A DNA stretch of 64,000 bases from Gari tellinella (GCA_922989275.2 OV277864.1:45631550-45695549); one strand, 5' to 3'; shown: positions 10,296 to 21,257, numbered from the stretch's first letter. The notes: generated by a model from the letters alone, not told the origin. Translations and numbers: made by a program.

Positions 10296-10680
10296 ACATC
10301 CTGTACGAAATGTTCCGCCCGGAATTGGGGCGGAATCTCACATCCTATTCCGCCTGCATTTCCACTTATATGAAATAAAGAATAAATTCCGGGCGGATTC
10401 CAGGCGGAAACGGGGCGGAATTCGGGGCGGAATATGTAAATGAGGCACATTTTACGGACGGAAAAAATTCCGGGCGGAAACGGGGCGGAATATGTAAATG
10501 AGGCGGAAAATCTTCCAGGCGGAATTAGGATATGCAAATGAGGCGGAATATATTCCGGGCGGATTCCAGGCGGAAACGGGGCGGAATTTGGGGCGAAATA
10601 TGTAAATGAGGCGGAAAATCTTCAGGCGGAATTAGGATATGCAAATGAAGCGGAATTTTCTTTGGGGCTGAAATTTTGAT
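10296..10680 (+). repeat. GGCGGAA-rich array, copy 1
   Basis: The array is dominated by GGCGGAA and GGGCGGA words in longer units such as GGATATGCAAATGAGGCGGA and GGCGGAAACGGGGCGGAAT. Several units contain TATGYAAATGAGGCGG, which includes an octamer-like ATGCAAAT. The left boundary carries CATCCTGTACGAAA, also found at the end of the array at 18060-18424. It inserted into or beside an A-family MITE. The open frames across it are by-products of the repeat. Confidence 0.75.
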
Positions 10681-11045
10681 GCAGAATAAGTAAATAAAGG
10701 AAGGGGAATATTCAGGGTAGAAGCTTTGCAAAATCTATTTTGGGTAGAATTTGACTTCAGAACATCCTCTTTTAATTTTGCAGTCAAATTAGGCATGCCC
10801 ATCACAACTTCCATCAAGGATTGCGAAAAAGAAACTCCAAGAGCTACTGAAAATAGATAAACAACCAAAAAAGTGCATATCATTAAACTTTTTAATTGAA
10901 AAAGTAACATATTAATCAATTTAACTTACATAATCACACACCTTGATGCTGTCCTAGAAACCAAATGTCTTATAATGTGTCTCGTATGATAAAATATCTC
11001 CTTGGAAGAACAAACCTGAAATCGTTCCCCAACAGCACTATTTCT
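10681..11045. other. Unassigned non-coding stretch
   Basis: No gene is supported. A minus-strand open frame at 10632-10919 begins outside the array and reads into it, so it is not evidence for a protein. Confidence 0.4.
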
Positions 11046-11432
11046 TTAACCCATTCAACCATAAAAAATATGCCTTTTTACACCTTTAATGTATTAGTCT
11101 GCTGAAGAAAATAGTTTATACAGACATGAATGTGCTTCATAAGAAATATTTTCTTTATCCTAGCAGATGGTAGCCTGAAATCAAAACAATGCACCTTACA
11201 GTGCATTCTGCTTTACTTTCAACCTGCTTTAACCTACATAACCCCATAAATACATCTTTAACTTATGACCCCAAAGTTCTGTTTTTCCTATATCCTAGCA
11301 GATGGTAGCTTAAAGCAGGTTGAAATTAACTAAAGCAGAATGTGTCTTAAAGTGCATTCTACTTTACTTTCAACCTGCTTTAAGTGGTCACTTGTCTTCA
11401 AAAGTTGAAACAAACTATGGAATAATGGTTAA
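11046..11432 (-). mobile_element. Two A-family MITEs in tandem, minus orientation
   Basis: The first copy runs from TTAACCCATTCAACCATAAA through TCCTAGCAGATGGTAG to a one-armed hairpin (GTGCATTCTGCTTTACTTTC). The second starts at ACCCCATAAATACATC and has a fuller hairpin (TTAAAGCAGGTTGAAATTAA, apex GTGTCTTAAAGTGC), ending near ATGGTTAA. Confidence 0.65.
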
Positions 11433-12052
11433 AATGTCATGCTCCAATTATAATCAAATTAGTACTTGACAGAAATATACATAGTTTGAACTTGGAATGG
11501 GAATTTCTTATCCAAGTAAAAAGAGCAGGATAACACCTGCAAAATTTGATAAACAAACAGAGCAAACACAGATCAGGAACAGTCAAATCTGGGTCTTCTC
11601 AGTTTGTTAATGCCATAAAAAAATGTCTATGAGGGAAATATTTAATCTGTCTTAACTAATGTACAATTGTATAATCAAATATTTTACACTTATTATTTAC
11701 AGAGATATTTATCAAGTCATTGTCTTTGAATTCTATTTTCTTATTAAAAACCTCATATAAATTTGATTGGTTACAGATTATCAAACAGAAAATTTCTATC
11801 TTTGACATAAACACTTTAGCTCGTTTAACTCTTTCAACACTAAGTAACTCTTGTGTGTTATTAGGTTCTCTTGTAGATCCTTTTAGTTACAAAAATATGA
11901 ACCAATGTCTACTTGGAATTCTGGGTAGTTTATAAATACTGCTCTACACAAACAAACAGTGTAGACCCTGATCAGAATAGCCCTCTGAAATGGGTTTACA
12001 CTGTTTGCAAATTATATAACTAGTATATTTTAAACAGGTCAATTGTGTTGAT
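11433..12052. other. Non-coding stretch with C-family remnants
   Basis: Degenerate C-family arms are visible at 11560-11605 and 11955-12006 (AGTGTAGACCCTGATCAG ... GGGTTTACACTGTTTGC). The open frame 11720-11935 has no recognisable domain. Confidence 0.5.
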
Positions 12053-12288
12053 AGAGTTTACCCCTTTTTGAAAATAGGTGACTATACTTAAAGCAGGTTG
12101 AAAGTAAATCAGAATGCACCTTAAGGTGCATTCTGCTTCACTTTCAGCCTGCTTTAAGCTACCACCTGCTTGAATATAGAAAATATTCCTTATGATACAT
12201 ATTCATGACTATAAATTGGAACTATTGTCTTCAGCGGAGGAATAAACTAGATGCACTAAAAGGTGCTTCTATGAGGGAAAGAGTTAAA
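12053..12288 (+). mobile_element. A-family MITE
   Basis: The hairpin TTAAAGCAGGTTGAAAGTAA has apex GTGCATT/AATGCAC (ACCTTAAGGT tip). It is followed by TAGAAAATATTCCTTATG and ends GAGGGAAAGAGTTAA. The left end is degraded (TTTACCCCTTTTTG). Confidence 0.7.
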
Positions 12289-12629
12289 AAAATATGGCAC
12301 AGGTAATGTTCAATTTGGCCTACAGAATTACCTAAACAAATCCATTCTAGGATCAGGATAAGTCTAGTTCTAATGACACATCCATATCAAATGTCTAAGG
12401 TTTTAGTTGCAACTTGTTTCCTAGCATAAGATGATCTCCATGTCACTGTCACCGGGCATCATTCATTCACTGCCTTGTTGGTAAAAACTTGGCCAATATT
12501 TTCCCACATCAAGTGTTGACATAATCTAAAAGACAATCAGGAGACACTAAATTTAAAATATGACTTCAAATATTTATTACAAAAAAATTGAGTCTGAATT
12601 TAATTTTAAAATGGATCTTAAGGTTGAGT

Positions 12630-12822
12630 ACCCCTAATGAGATCGTGCCAAATTCGGTCAATATTGGAACTCTACAGAGAGCGATCGGCCATTCTCATCA
12701 ACTGCCGACCTGTTTTGAACTGTGCTGAAACATGCATGGTTCGAAACACTTTGGCAGTTGACAAGAATGGCTGATGGACATAGAAATTAGACTACCAATT
12801 GTGGTCTGATCTTATTAGGGGT
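12630..12822. mobile_element. Foldback MITE, about 193 bp
   Basis: The left arm ACCCCTAATGAGATCGTGCC pairs with the right end GGTCTGATCTTATTAGGGGT. The inner parts CCATTCTCATCAACTGCC and GGCAGTTGACAAGAATGG also pair. The arms are about 90 bp with scattered mismatches. There is no coding content. Confidence 0.65.
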
Positions 12823-14207
12823 CCTAAATCTTAAATCATTAACTTCAGTAAGCTACTTGTTTTATCATTAAATCGGATTAAAACCGAACTTCCTGTTCAA
12901 TCTTTTAATTTTGTTTAGATTGCGTTAAATAAAAGTTAACTTTTACGCTGCATTTGACAGATACGCCAGTATATTAAATTCGCGAAAACTGGTGACAAAA
13001 TTAACTAATTGCAGTTTGGTGCACCCCAACGATAAAACAGGAGGCGTTCCGCGTGATATATTTTAGCTTCTGGTTATCGGCATCATTCATAAAACAATGA
13101 GCGCCCAGTAAGACTCCGACGAAAACAAAATGAAGCTGCAAACCATCGAATGTCGCGGCGATAAAAGAGGTTTTAGATTGTCAAAATGAAGTTTTTCGCA
13201 CCACTACGGAAAATTATCAGCAACAATATCAAAATCACAAACGACCCCTGTTAAATCTGCTAACCTTGTTATTTTAGGAAGCTTGTCATATTATTGAAAT
13301 CATTCAAACATCAAATACACCTAATACACAATTGACTATTTTCGTGATATATCTAGTATATGTGGTGCGCTTCGATAAAAAATGGTACGCTTTGATCTGG
13401 AGTTCTAATCCTTACCATTTGATGATTTGGTCACATATTAATTATCATGGATGACTGGCTCACGCCGCTGTAAAGCATCACTGACTGTGTTGTACCACAC
13501 AAGACAACCATCCAACATTAAAGTTCAACAACATCATGGGTTTTTCCCTTCATTTTCTGTCCTGACTCCATCATTTACATAGTTTCTGAAAAATAAAATT
13601 TATCTAAATTAGTGATGAATTAATTAGTAACCAGAATTATACTCACTGTAGGGACGGGTCCATGGAATTTTAATTCAAATTCAATGTTCTTTCAGAGATG
13701 TCCTTGAAGTGAAAAAGTTGTGAGTTTTTGCACCTCAAAGAACTATTTTACAATAGAGTCCTTTGCAAATTCAATAAGTATTTTAATGGGTACTCTCGTA
13801 ACTCTGAGGGAATGGTGGGGGGAATACTCATTTGAATTTTCATTATATATATATATCATAGATTCAAAATTGCCAAAACAATGTGGAATTCTAGTGTATT
13901 AGTGTTAAAAAAACACACTAAAGAAATTGTGTTCAGTAGTGATTAAATAAATAATATATAAAGAATCAATGTGTCAAATATTTTTTTGGCGACTTTGAAT
14001 TCGGATAGTTACAAAATAGACATGGTCCGAAACATCAAACACGGAAATCGACTCTCTAACTACGAAAAACGCGTAACATGCGTTTCTCGCACGTTGTCGA
14101 CATTATAACAGTATCTTCTCAGCAGACTCGGTTATTAACTTCATCTTTCGACGTTTCACGTCTTTATCACAAAAAAGCTGATCGATTCACACGCCTTTTT
14201 CATAAAA
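12823..14207. other. Unassigned, possibly unique sequence
   Basis: This stretch is poor in the window's repeat families. Two slightly GC-richer patches (about 13010-13190 and 14010-14200) contain CG dinucleotides, but no frame stays open far enough to be called an exon. Function unknown. Confidence 0.35.
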
Positions 14208-15276
14208 CAAGAGCCCCATGCGGCCCTAAATCGCTCACCTGGTACCCATGATTACGGTCATGTAAATGGACCAGTAATTATTACTTTTTCACCCCACCCA
14301 CTGGTGGCCATGTTGTTTGAGCTAGTACGATTATTTGTAGAAAACTGGCAAAGGGTCACCCATGAATCATTATTTGTGTAAAATTATTCTTAAATCAGAC
14401 CAATAGTTTCAGAGAAATTGTTTTTGAAAGTTTTTCTATACAGAAATATAAGGAAAACTTGCCCCACCAACTGGCGGCCATGCTTTTTAAGATAACAAAA
14501 TGATTTTAAGAAATCTGGTAGAGGGTCATCAATTTACCATTTTTGTAAAATTATTTTGAATTTGCAACAGTAGTTTCAGAGAAGTTTTACTATACAGTAA
14601 CATAAGGAAAACGTGCCCCACCCACTGGCAGCCATGTTTTTTTTAAGATAACAAAATATTTTTTAGAAATCTGGTAGAGGGTCATCAATTGACCATTTGT
14701 GTAAAATTATTTTGAATTTGCACCAGTAGTTTCAGAAGATTTTTAAAGTTTTTACTATACAGTAACATAAGGAAAATCTGCCCCACCCACTGGAGGCCAT
14801 GTTTTTTTAGATATCAAAATAATTTTAAGAAATCTGGAAGAGGGTCACCCATGGTTCATTTGCATAAAATTACTGACAAATCGGACCAGTAGTTTTTGAA
14901 AAGAAGATTTTTAAAGTTTTCACTATATATCAATATAAGGAAAATCTGCCCCACCCACTAGCGGCCATGTTTTTTAAGATAGGAAAATTATTTAAGAAAT
15001 CTGATAGAGGGTCACCAATGGCACATTTGGGTAAAATTATTTACAATTCGGACCTGTAGTTTTTGACGAGAAGATTTTTAAAGTGTTTTCAATTGGTTGC
15101 CATGGCAACCACAATTTCAATTGGATGACCTATATTTGAAGAAATCTGAGAGAGTACCTTACAAGGAACAATCCTATGAAGTTTTGATGAAATTGGCACA
15201 GTGGTTTCCAAGAAAAAGATCTTTGAAGAAAAAGTTTGACGACGGACGGACGACGGACACAGGGCGATCACAATAG
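14208..15276 (+). mobile_element. 'gctcacct' tandem-unit element, copy 1
   Basis: It starts CAAGAGCCCCATGCGGCCC and reads TAAATCGCTCACCTGG. About six units of roughly 155-165 bp follow, each with GCCCCACCCACTGGNGGCCAT, TTTAAGATAACAAAAT, AAATCTGGTAGAGGGTCA and TACAGTAACATAAGGAAAA. It ends with GACGGACGGACGACGGACAC and GGGCGATCACAATAG. Elements with such ends are common in bivalves. A palindromic X-box sequence lies at 15095-15110. Confidence 0.75.
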
Positions 15277-15436
15277 ACCGTTGACTTTTCCATTTGATTT
15301 TGACCCAACACTACCGGCCGGTCACAGTTTATCGTGACACCGACGAAACCAGTTGTTACTATATGCTACATGTAACCCTAAACCCTGAGCGAGGAGGGAA
15401 GTCATTAAAAACTACTAATTTTTAAGTCTTTGGTTT

Positions 15437-15512
15437 GCCCCGGCCTGGGATTGAACCCGCAACCTCCTGCACTAGAACGGGATGCTCTACCACTGAGCTA
15501 CGTACACAGACC
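15437..15512 (-). pseudogene. tRNA-like sequence (SINE head or pseudogene)
   Basis: On the minus strand the A box TAGCTCAGTGGTAGAGC and the B box GGGTTCAATCCC are intact and spaced as in a tRNA. The anticodon stem and acceptor stem do not pair well, so it is more likely the head of a tRNA-derived SINE than a working tRNA. Confidence 0.5.
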
Positions 15513-16616
15513 GTGTCAGTGTTGATCATCTAAAATAGAAGTACTCTTGTTTAATATTTCGGCAGTCTTTACCTTGTGAAATGGTTACAGCTGTTAAGCC
15601 ACCTCAATATCTCTGGTCCATGGATCTTTAAATAAGATGTTTCAACAGTGTTGTAACTATTCTATTGGTTGACTCATGGAATCTGAAATAGAGACATATG
15701 CTTTGATAAAATTAAAGTGTATCTAGATCTAAATTTGAGTTGTGAGAAGATAGATAAAATCACATCTAAATAACTTGTTTACCACACATTAAACTCTAAT
15801 TAACTTGTTTAAACTAAAAGAATGTATTTAAATCTAAGAAAAACAATCAAATACGGGACAACTTAATTACAAAATGTTGAAACGATTTTCTGTATCTAAC
15901 TATACACTGCAATCACTATTCTATAGTGTGTAGGCCGAATTAAACCAGTTACGATTTGACTTGGGACGAATTGAACCGCTACGTTTTCAGCATAGGAGAT
16001 TGTATTCACCTGAATCTGCCTATCAATTGCATTTCAAATGATGGATTAGGTAAATAAATATTTGCAGCTTCGACTTGAACACCTATCTACTGAAACAAAT
16101 CTAAATACATGTAAATATATCTGCATTAAATCTTACAATATCCTAGTAGGATCAACTGACAAAAACAAACACCCAGACAGCGTGCGATAACATCTGAATT
16201 AATTTATACACGAACATACAAGTTTAAATACACAATTTACCTTTAATTACAACACGCATTGTCCGCGACAGCGTGTATGAGCCATACAAGGTGTGATTTC
16301 TTGGTAAAAACACAGGGACATTCATGTATCGTCGTTACAAATTATGGCTCTTCATTTCAAATTTCGAGACCAACAGCTAGCGCATGCGCGGAACGGAGCA
16401 CACGGAGAAACTTCGACCCCATAGAGTTTCGGCCTTTCACGTAAATAATGTGTTATTCTTTCTGCTAGAAACAGAGAATAATCGTGAATTATCTCTGAAA
16501 TAATATTATGCGCATATGAAAACTACGGAAAACGTTGAAGAGAATTTAAAATTGTTCTTTCCTTAAAGTTAAATGGCTATTTCTTAAAATAATTTTCCAA
16601 GATAAAAAAAAACAAC
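15513..16616. other. Unassigned stretch with one NRF1-like palindrome
   Basis: Mostly AT-rich with no coding exon. A GC-richer patch (about 16250-16440) contains GCGCATGCGC at 16380-16389. A minus-strand ATG at 16260 gives MRVVIK and then a donor-like GGTAAAT, which is too short to identify. Confidence 0.35.
16380..16389. promoter_or_regulatory. NRF1-like palindrome GCGCATGCGC
   Basis: The sequence equals the core of the NRF1 site known from animal promoters. It sits in the only CG-containing patch of this AT-rich interval. Promoter function is an inference and no TSS can be assigned. Confidence 0.25.
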
Positions 16617-16805
16617 AGCAGTGGGTGGGGCACTCGTATTTCCTTTATTTGGCTATAATATAGTGGAAACTTTAAAATTCTTCTTTTTTGAAACCACTGA
16701 CTCAATTTAAAAATAATTTCATACAAATGGGTGAATCTGTATCAGATTTCTTCAAATATAGGTCTATCAGTTGAAACTGTGGTTGCCATGGCAACCAATT
16801 GAAAC
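16617..16805 (-). mobile_element. Remnant of the copy-1 type 'gctcacct' element, opposite strand
   Basis: AGTGGGTGGGGCACTCGTAT and CAGATTTCTTCAAATATAGG are reverse complements of unit motifs in 14208-15276. It also keeps the palindrome GGTTGCCATGGCAACC (16781-16796). Confidence 0.6.
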
Positions 16806-16871
16806 AACTTTAAAAATCTTGCCTAAATGAAACTGCAGTTCTGAATTGAAAGTAAATTCACACAACTGATT

Positions 16872-16872
16872 C

Positions 16873-16898
<26 letters not shown>
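16872..16898. repeat. (AG)n microsatellite
   Basis: An uninterrupted AG dinucleotide run directly left of the 16913-17752 element. Confidence 0.9.
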
Positions 16899-16904
<6 letters not shown>

Positions 16905-16912
16905 ATTGTCTT

Positions 16913-17752
16913 TATTAGCTCACCTGGCACGTAGTGCCAAGGTGAGCTTTTAGGATCGCTGGATGTCCGTCCGTCCGTCCACAATTGTTCGTTAACACTC
17001 TACCAGGTTCAGATCTCATTGGATCTTGATGAAACTTGGTCGCAATGTTTGCCTCAATGAAATCTAGGTCAAGTTCGAATGTGGGTCATGTCCGGTCAAA
17101 AACTAGGTCACTAGGTCAAATTATCGAAAAACCTTGTTAACACTCTAGAGGCTACAAATTTCATTGGATCTTCATGAAACTTCATCAATATGATTGGCCT
17201 AATTAAATCTAAGCCAAGTTCGAATGTGGGTCATGTCCGGTCAAAATCTAGGTCACTAGGTCAAATCTTCGAAAAACCTTGTTAGCACTCTAGAGACTAC
17301 AAATTTCATTGGATCTTCATGAAACTTCATCAAAATGTTTGCCTCAATGAAATCTAGGTCAAGTTCGAATGTGGGTCATGTCTGGTCAAAAACTAGGTCA
17401 CAAGGTCAAATTATCGAAAAACCTTGTTAACACTCTAGAGGCTACAAATTTCATTTGATCTTCATGAAACTTCATCAATATGATTGCCTCAATGAAATCT
17501 AGGCCAAGTTTGAATGTGGGTCATGTCCGGTCAAAAACTAGGTCACTAGGTCAAATCATCGAAAAACCTTGTTAACACTCTATAGAGACTACAAAATTCA
17601 TTGAATCTTCATGAAACTTGAACAAAATGTTTGTCTCATTGAAATCGAGGTCAAGTTGGAATGAGGGTCATGCCCGGTCAAAAACTAGGTCACACGGTGT
17701 ACATGGTTACATGGTTACCAGGTGAGCGATTTAGGGCCATAGTGGCCCTTGT
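16913..17752 (-). mobile_element. 'gctcacct' tandem-unit element, copy 2
   Basis: It begins TTAGCTCACCTGGCACGTAG with a small hairpin (AGCTCACCTGG ... CCAAGGTGAGCT) and then GTCCGTCCGTCC. About five units of about 150 bp follow, containing AAATCTAGGTCAAGTTCGAA, GGGTCATGTCCGGTCAAAA and CGAAAAACCTTGTTAACACT. It ends CCAGGTGAGCGATTTAGGGC and AGTGGCCCTTG. The terminal sequences match copy 1 but the internal unit is different, so the ends are shared by two element types. Confidence 0.8.
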
Positions 17753-18059
17753 TTTTTTTTAAGATATTTACTCCAGTTTAACTGATGCTAGTGGAATAAA
17801 ATTTCATATATGGAAATAGCTAGCTTGGAGAGATTAAGTGCAGGGTCCATAACTCTGACTAGACATTAATATTTTCGGAGTTATTCCCCTTTGTTATATT
17901 TGACCAAAAGACCTTCCTCATTTGTACATATATGACTTCTTTGTTTTATGGCGATAATTTTGAATCCATGAACACCCTGATTTTATTAAATAATTAAAAA
18001 GATACAATTTTTTAAAACTTTTTTCACGTTTTGGACTTAAACATTTTTTCAAAATTCAC
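17753..18059. other. Unassigned AT-rich stretch
   Basis: A poly-T run follows the element end. There is no gene or clear repeat. Confidence 0.4.
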
Positions 18060-18424
18060 AGTCCAAAATTCCGCCTTGTTGCAATAGTCTAAGTATGAAA
18101 TTCCGCCTCATTCAGGCAGAATTTTAACTAAGTCCGAAATTCCGCCTTATTGAAATAGTCTAAGTAAAAAATTCCGCCTCAATTTCCAATGTTTTCTCAT
18201 TTTCCGCCTCGAGATGCTAGTCTAAGTGAGAAATTCCGCCTCTGAAAAATGTCAAAGTACAAAATTCCGCCTGGATTTTAAATTCCGCCCGGAATCTTCT
18301 CAAAATTCCGCCCGTAAAACTGACTGACTTGAGGCGGAATTTAGGTTTCCGCCCCAAGTCCGCCCGGAATCGGCCATTTCCGCCCCAATTCCGCCTCATT
18401 TCCGGGCGGATTCCGCCTGGATTT
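18060..18424 (-). repeat. GGCGGAA-rich array, copy 2 (opposite strand)
   Basis: Written as TTCCGCC on this strand. The left half has about 50-60 bp units with TAGTCTAAGTATGAAATTCC. The right half is denser (TTCCGCCCGGAAT, TTCCGCCTCATTTCC). It ends in TTTTTCGTACGGGATGTAG, whose reverse complement carries CATCCCGTACGAAA as in copy 1. It again abuts an A-family hairpin. Confidence 0.75.
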
Positions 18425-18570
18425 TTCGTACGGGATGTAGCTGAAAGCAGGTTACATTGTGGTGTATTCTGCTTTACTTTAAACCTGCTTTATATGGTCA
18501 CCAGTGACCTATCTTCAATACTAGATATATGCCATGCAGTAAGTAAAGGGTTAAGTTGTCTCCTGTCCTT
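18425..18570. repeat. A-family remnant beside array copy 2
   Basis: GTAGCTGAAAGCAGGTTACA and GTATTCTGCTTTACTTTAAA are A-family arms with the left arm mostly lost. Confidence 0.55.
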
Positions 18571-18978
18571 AAATCTAGAAACAAGCTAGGGGTTAGGAGT
18601 TAACATAAATATAACAATGATATATTTAGTTGAGCCACTTTTTTATAGTGTCACTACAGGTGTTCCTAGCTATTTTACTCCTTTTATGTGATCAGTAAAA
18701 CATGAAGATTACAAATAATGTGACCCTTAAAAAGGTTTACAATGAGCTTTATGACCAAGATCTGAACTGATTATCACCAAGTTCTTCAGGGATTCACACC
18801 AAGTTCTTCAGGGATTCAACCCCTTATCATACATGAATACAGCCTAACACTTTTAAATAATACTAATACTAAACTGACATTCACTCCTGAAACTTCAAAT
18901 GGAAAATTCTGGTTTCCAATTGATCTAGTCCATTTCTAGATATTTCGGGTTGATTTTAACAATATATTGTAAAATGAC

Positions 18979-19231
18979 AAACAGTGCAAACCCTGATGAG
19001 AGGGCTCTTGATTGATTGAGTTGGGTTTTACTGCGAAACAAAAAATGGTCATATAGCATCAGTGTTGTAAATGTATTGGCATCACTTTTTGGTGGAGTTT
19101 TAACACTCTGCTAGTTCAAGTAGTGGGCGTTACATATTCTTTCTTCCCCAACCCACTAGGGGCTAGCTCGCGTATGCAAGGCTCCTGTAAGAGCTATCAG
19201 GTCTAGGTCTATACTGTTTGCATAGGATAAT
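18979..19231. mobile_element. C-family hairpin interrupted by a SINE-like insert
   Basis: The left arm ACAGTGCAAACCCTGATGAG with GGGCTC stops at 19006. The right arm resumes at 19180 as GGCTCCTGTAAGAGC and GTCTATACTGTTTGC. The intervening 173 bp resembles the insert at 59361-59638. Confidence 0.55.
19007..19179 (+). mobile_element. SINE-like insert in a C hairpin
   Basis: GAGTTGGGTTTTACTGCGAA and GGTCATATAGC match the insert at 59361-59638 (GAGTTGGGCTTTACGG, GGTCATATAGC). GGCTC occurs on both sides (19002-19006 and 19180-19184) and may be a short target duplication. No tRNA boxes are visible. Confidence 0.4.
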
Positions 19232-19848
19232 TGTATTATTAACAGGTACCTTTTAAAGCTTTATTGTAAAGGGCCAGTTTCATATTCGAGGCTAGTGTAC
19301 CTCAAAACTTTAAAAGAAAAAAAAAGGGATTTTAAATAAACTTTGACATTCTCAAACATTATGTCCTGTTACAATACTTAGTAATTTGGCATCTAATAGG
19401 GATACTCCGGATCTTAACTCATTTACAAAACTAGAGAATTTCCATTTGACCTTTCTGTCACCTAACAAACTCTTCTACATGTCCTGGAGTCTATTTTAGT
19501 AACCACCTCGCCTAAACAATGACGGAAAGAGATACAAAGTATACTCTCTTTTTTTTCTAACTTGCAAAGCCAGCTGCCTTTAAACATTTGAAAAGCTTTT
19601 AGCAACAAATTTGTCAATACAGTTCACATACAACTGATTACATACAACTGATTATTAAAATCTGGTTTAGCATAAAAGTTTGATGATGAAAGTTGTCTAA
19701 ATTGACTTAAATGTACAAATTATCTTTTTCAAATACAGTAGCTCAGTAGACAGATAGACAGTAGCTGATAACACAAATGAGCTCACAATCTCAGCCAATG
19801 ACAGACTAAAACCATTTTACCCTTTCTCCCATAGCTTGATGTCAAAGT
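19232..19848. other. Unassigned AT-rich stretch
   Basis: No gene, hairpin or tandem repeat is recognised. Confidence 0.4.
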
Positions 19849-20099
19849 TTAACCCATTACCCCATAAATACGCCTTTTAACACCTTTTATTCATTCTCCA
19901 CTGAAGATGTTGGTTCCAATTTATACTGTCATTAATATGACCTCTAAGAAATGTTTTCTATATTCTAGTAGATGGTAGCTTAAAGCAGGCTGAAAATAAA
20001 GCAGAATGTGCCTTAATGCACATTCTGTTTTACTTTCAACCTGCTTTAAATAGTCACATGTTTTCAAAACTAGAAACAGGCTATGGGGTAATGGGTTAA
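19849..20099 (-). mobile_element. A-family TTAA MITE, complete, minus orientation
   Basis: This 251 bp element has TTAACCCATTACCCCATAAA on the left and CTATGGGGTAATGGGTTAA on the right. The hairpin apex is GTGCCTTAATGCAC. It shows that the family ends are themselves inverted (TTAACCCATTACCCC / GGGGTAATGGGTTAA). Confidence 0.8.
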
Positions 20100-21065
20100 G
20101 ACATGTGGTTACATAAATCAGGCTGAAAATAAAGCAGAAAGCTCAATTTACTTTCAGCCTGTGCTAATCATCAACCTGTTAGGATGCAGGAAAAGAACCT
20201 ACCAACATGTTTTTACCTGCTTTAAGCATCAATCTGTCTTCAATACTCAGTAAACAAGTTATGAGGGAAAGGGTAAAGACTAGCGATAAATTAATGGTAA
20301 ACGTAACCACCAGAGTTTAAAGATTCCTGTTCTGGACCTTAAGAACAGGTTGGTCCCTCAAGAAGTACTGCTTTCATTCCCTGAACAGTTAACCCAATTA
20401 GGCATACCTGTAGAACAATAATACCCCTGCGAAAAAGTCGGGAACAGTAACTGTTCTAGAACTTCACTAGAACTGTTCAAGAACATTTATTCTAGAACTG
20501 TAAGTCTGTTCTGAAACCATAATAGATATGTTCTGGAAAAGATCTGGAAAAGTTCTGGTATGTTAAATAAGATGATTTGTTCTAGAAATGTTCCAGAAAT
20601 TATTCTATGTATGTTCTAGAATTGGTAACAGAATCAAATTAAACACAAGGTCTGGCCTGACTGAGGTTAACCATAATTCGATCCTATCAAAACAAACCCT
20701 TTCAACACCGAAAACCTTTGCAAACAGTATGGATTTAGATCACATGCTGAGTAACTCTTCAGAGCAATCAGGATCCAAACTGTTTGCTACTCAGACTTAA
20801 AATCAGCCAATTAATAGAGAAGAAAGAGTAAATTTCAACATAAAGCAGACACTATTGTCAATAGACCATAGTTATCTATTCAGTATTAAAAGGGTATATA
20901 ATAAAGCCATGCCTTTCCTATAAAGAGATCAATCTACAAACTATCAAGTATTACTCCAGCAAAGCTTTGAAATTTAAATATTTTCATTTGTCAGTCAAAG
21001 TTCACTGTGCAGGTTGTCAACTCCTACTTGTAAGCCAAAACATTAAACCTTCGTATGCCACATTA
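20100..21065. other. Non-coding stretch with A remnants and a TTCTAGAA-rich patch
   Basis: Half-decayed A hairpins occupy about 20103-20270. From about 20445 to 20625 the words GTTCTAGAAC, GTTCAAGAAC, GTTCTGGAA and GTTCCAGAA recur. A B-like remnant lies at about 20717-20790. No gene is seen. Confidence 0.5.
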
Positions 21066-21257
21066 CAGGGCTCCAGACAAGAAGGAGTAAACTGAACAAA
21101 TTCAATATTTTCTCACTCAAACAACACCAAATCCTATGATGTTACTACTCATTAGAATCGTCTCGAAGAGACGATTCTAAAGAGTAGTGACACCATAGAG
21201 TTTAAAGCATAAATAAAGGTTTTAGATTTTGAAATACTCCCCTTATCTGGAGCCCTG
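21066..21257. mobile_element. Short hAT-like MITE with central hairpin
   Basis: The ends CAGGGCTCCAGACAAG and CTTATCTGGAGCCCTG match those of the 4832-5571 element. The centre is a palindrome (AGAATCGTCTC / GAGACGATTCT) flanked by TACTACTC / GAGTAGTGA. CCACA occurs on both sides with a 3 nt offset, which could be a target duplication. Confidence 0.65.

Noticed and set aside
10277..10919. Overlapping minus-strand open frames with Pro- and Phe-rich repeats
   Set aside because: They are translations of the GGCGGAA-rich array.
15437..15512. Functional tRNA
   Set aside because: A and B boxes are intact but stems do not form a cloverleaf.
16240..16260. Minus-strand mini-exon MRVVIK with donor-like GGTAAAT
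   Set aside because: Six codons cannot identify a gene and upstream ATGs compete; kept only as a note in the region entry.
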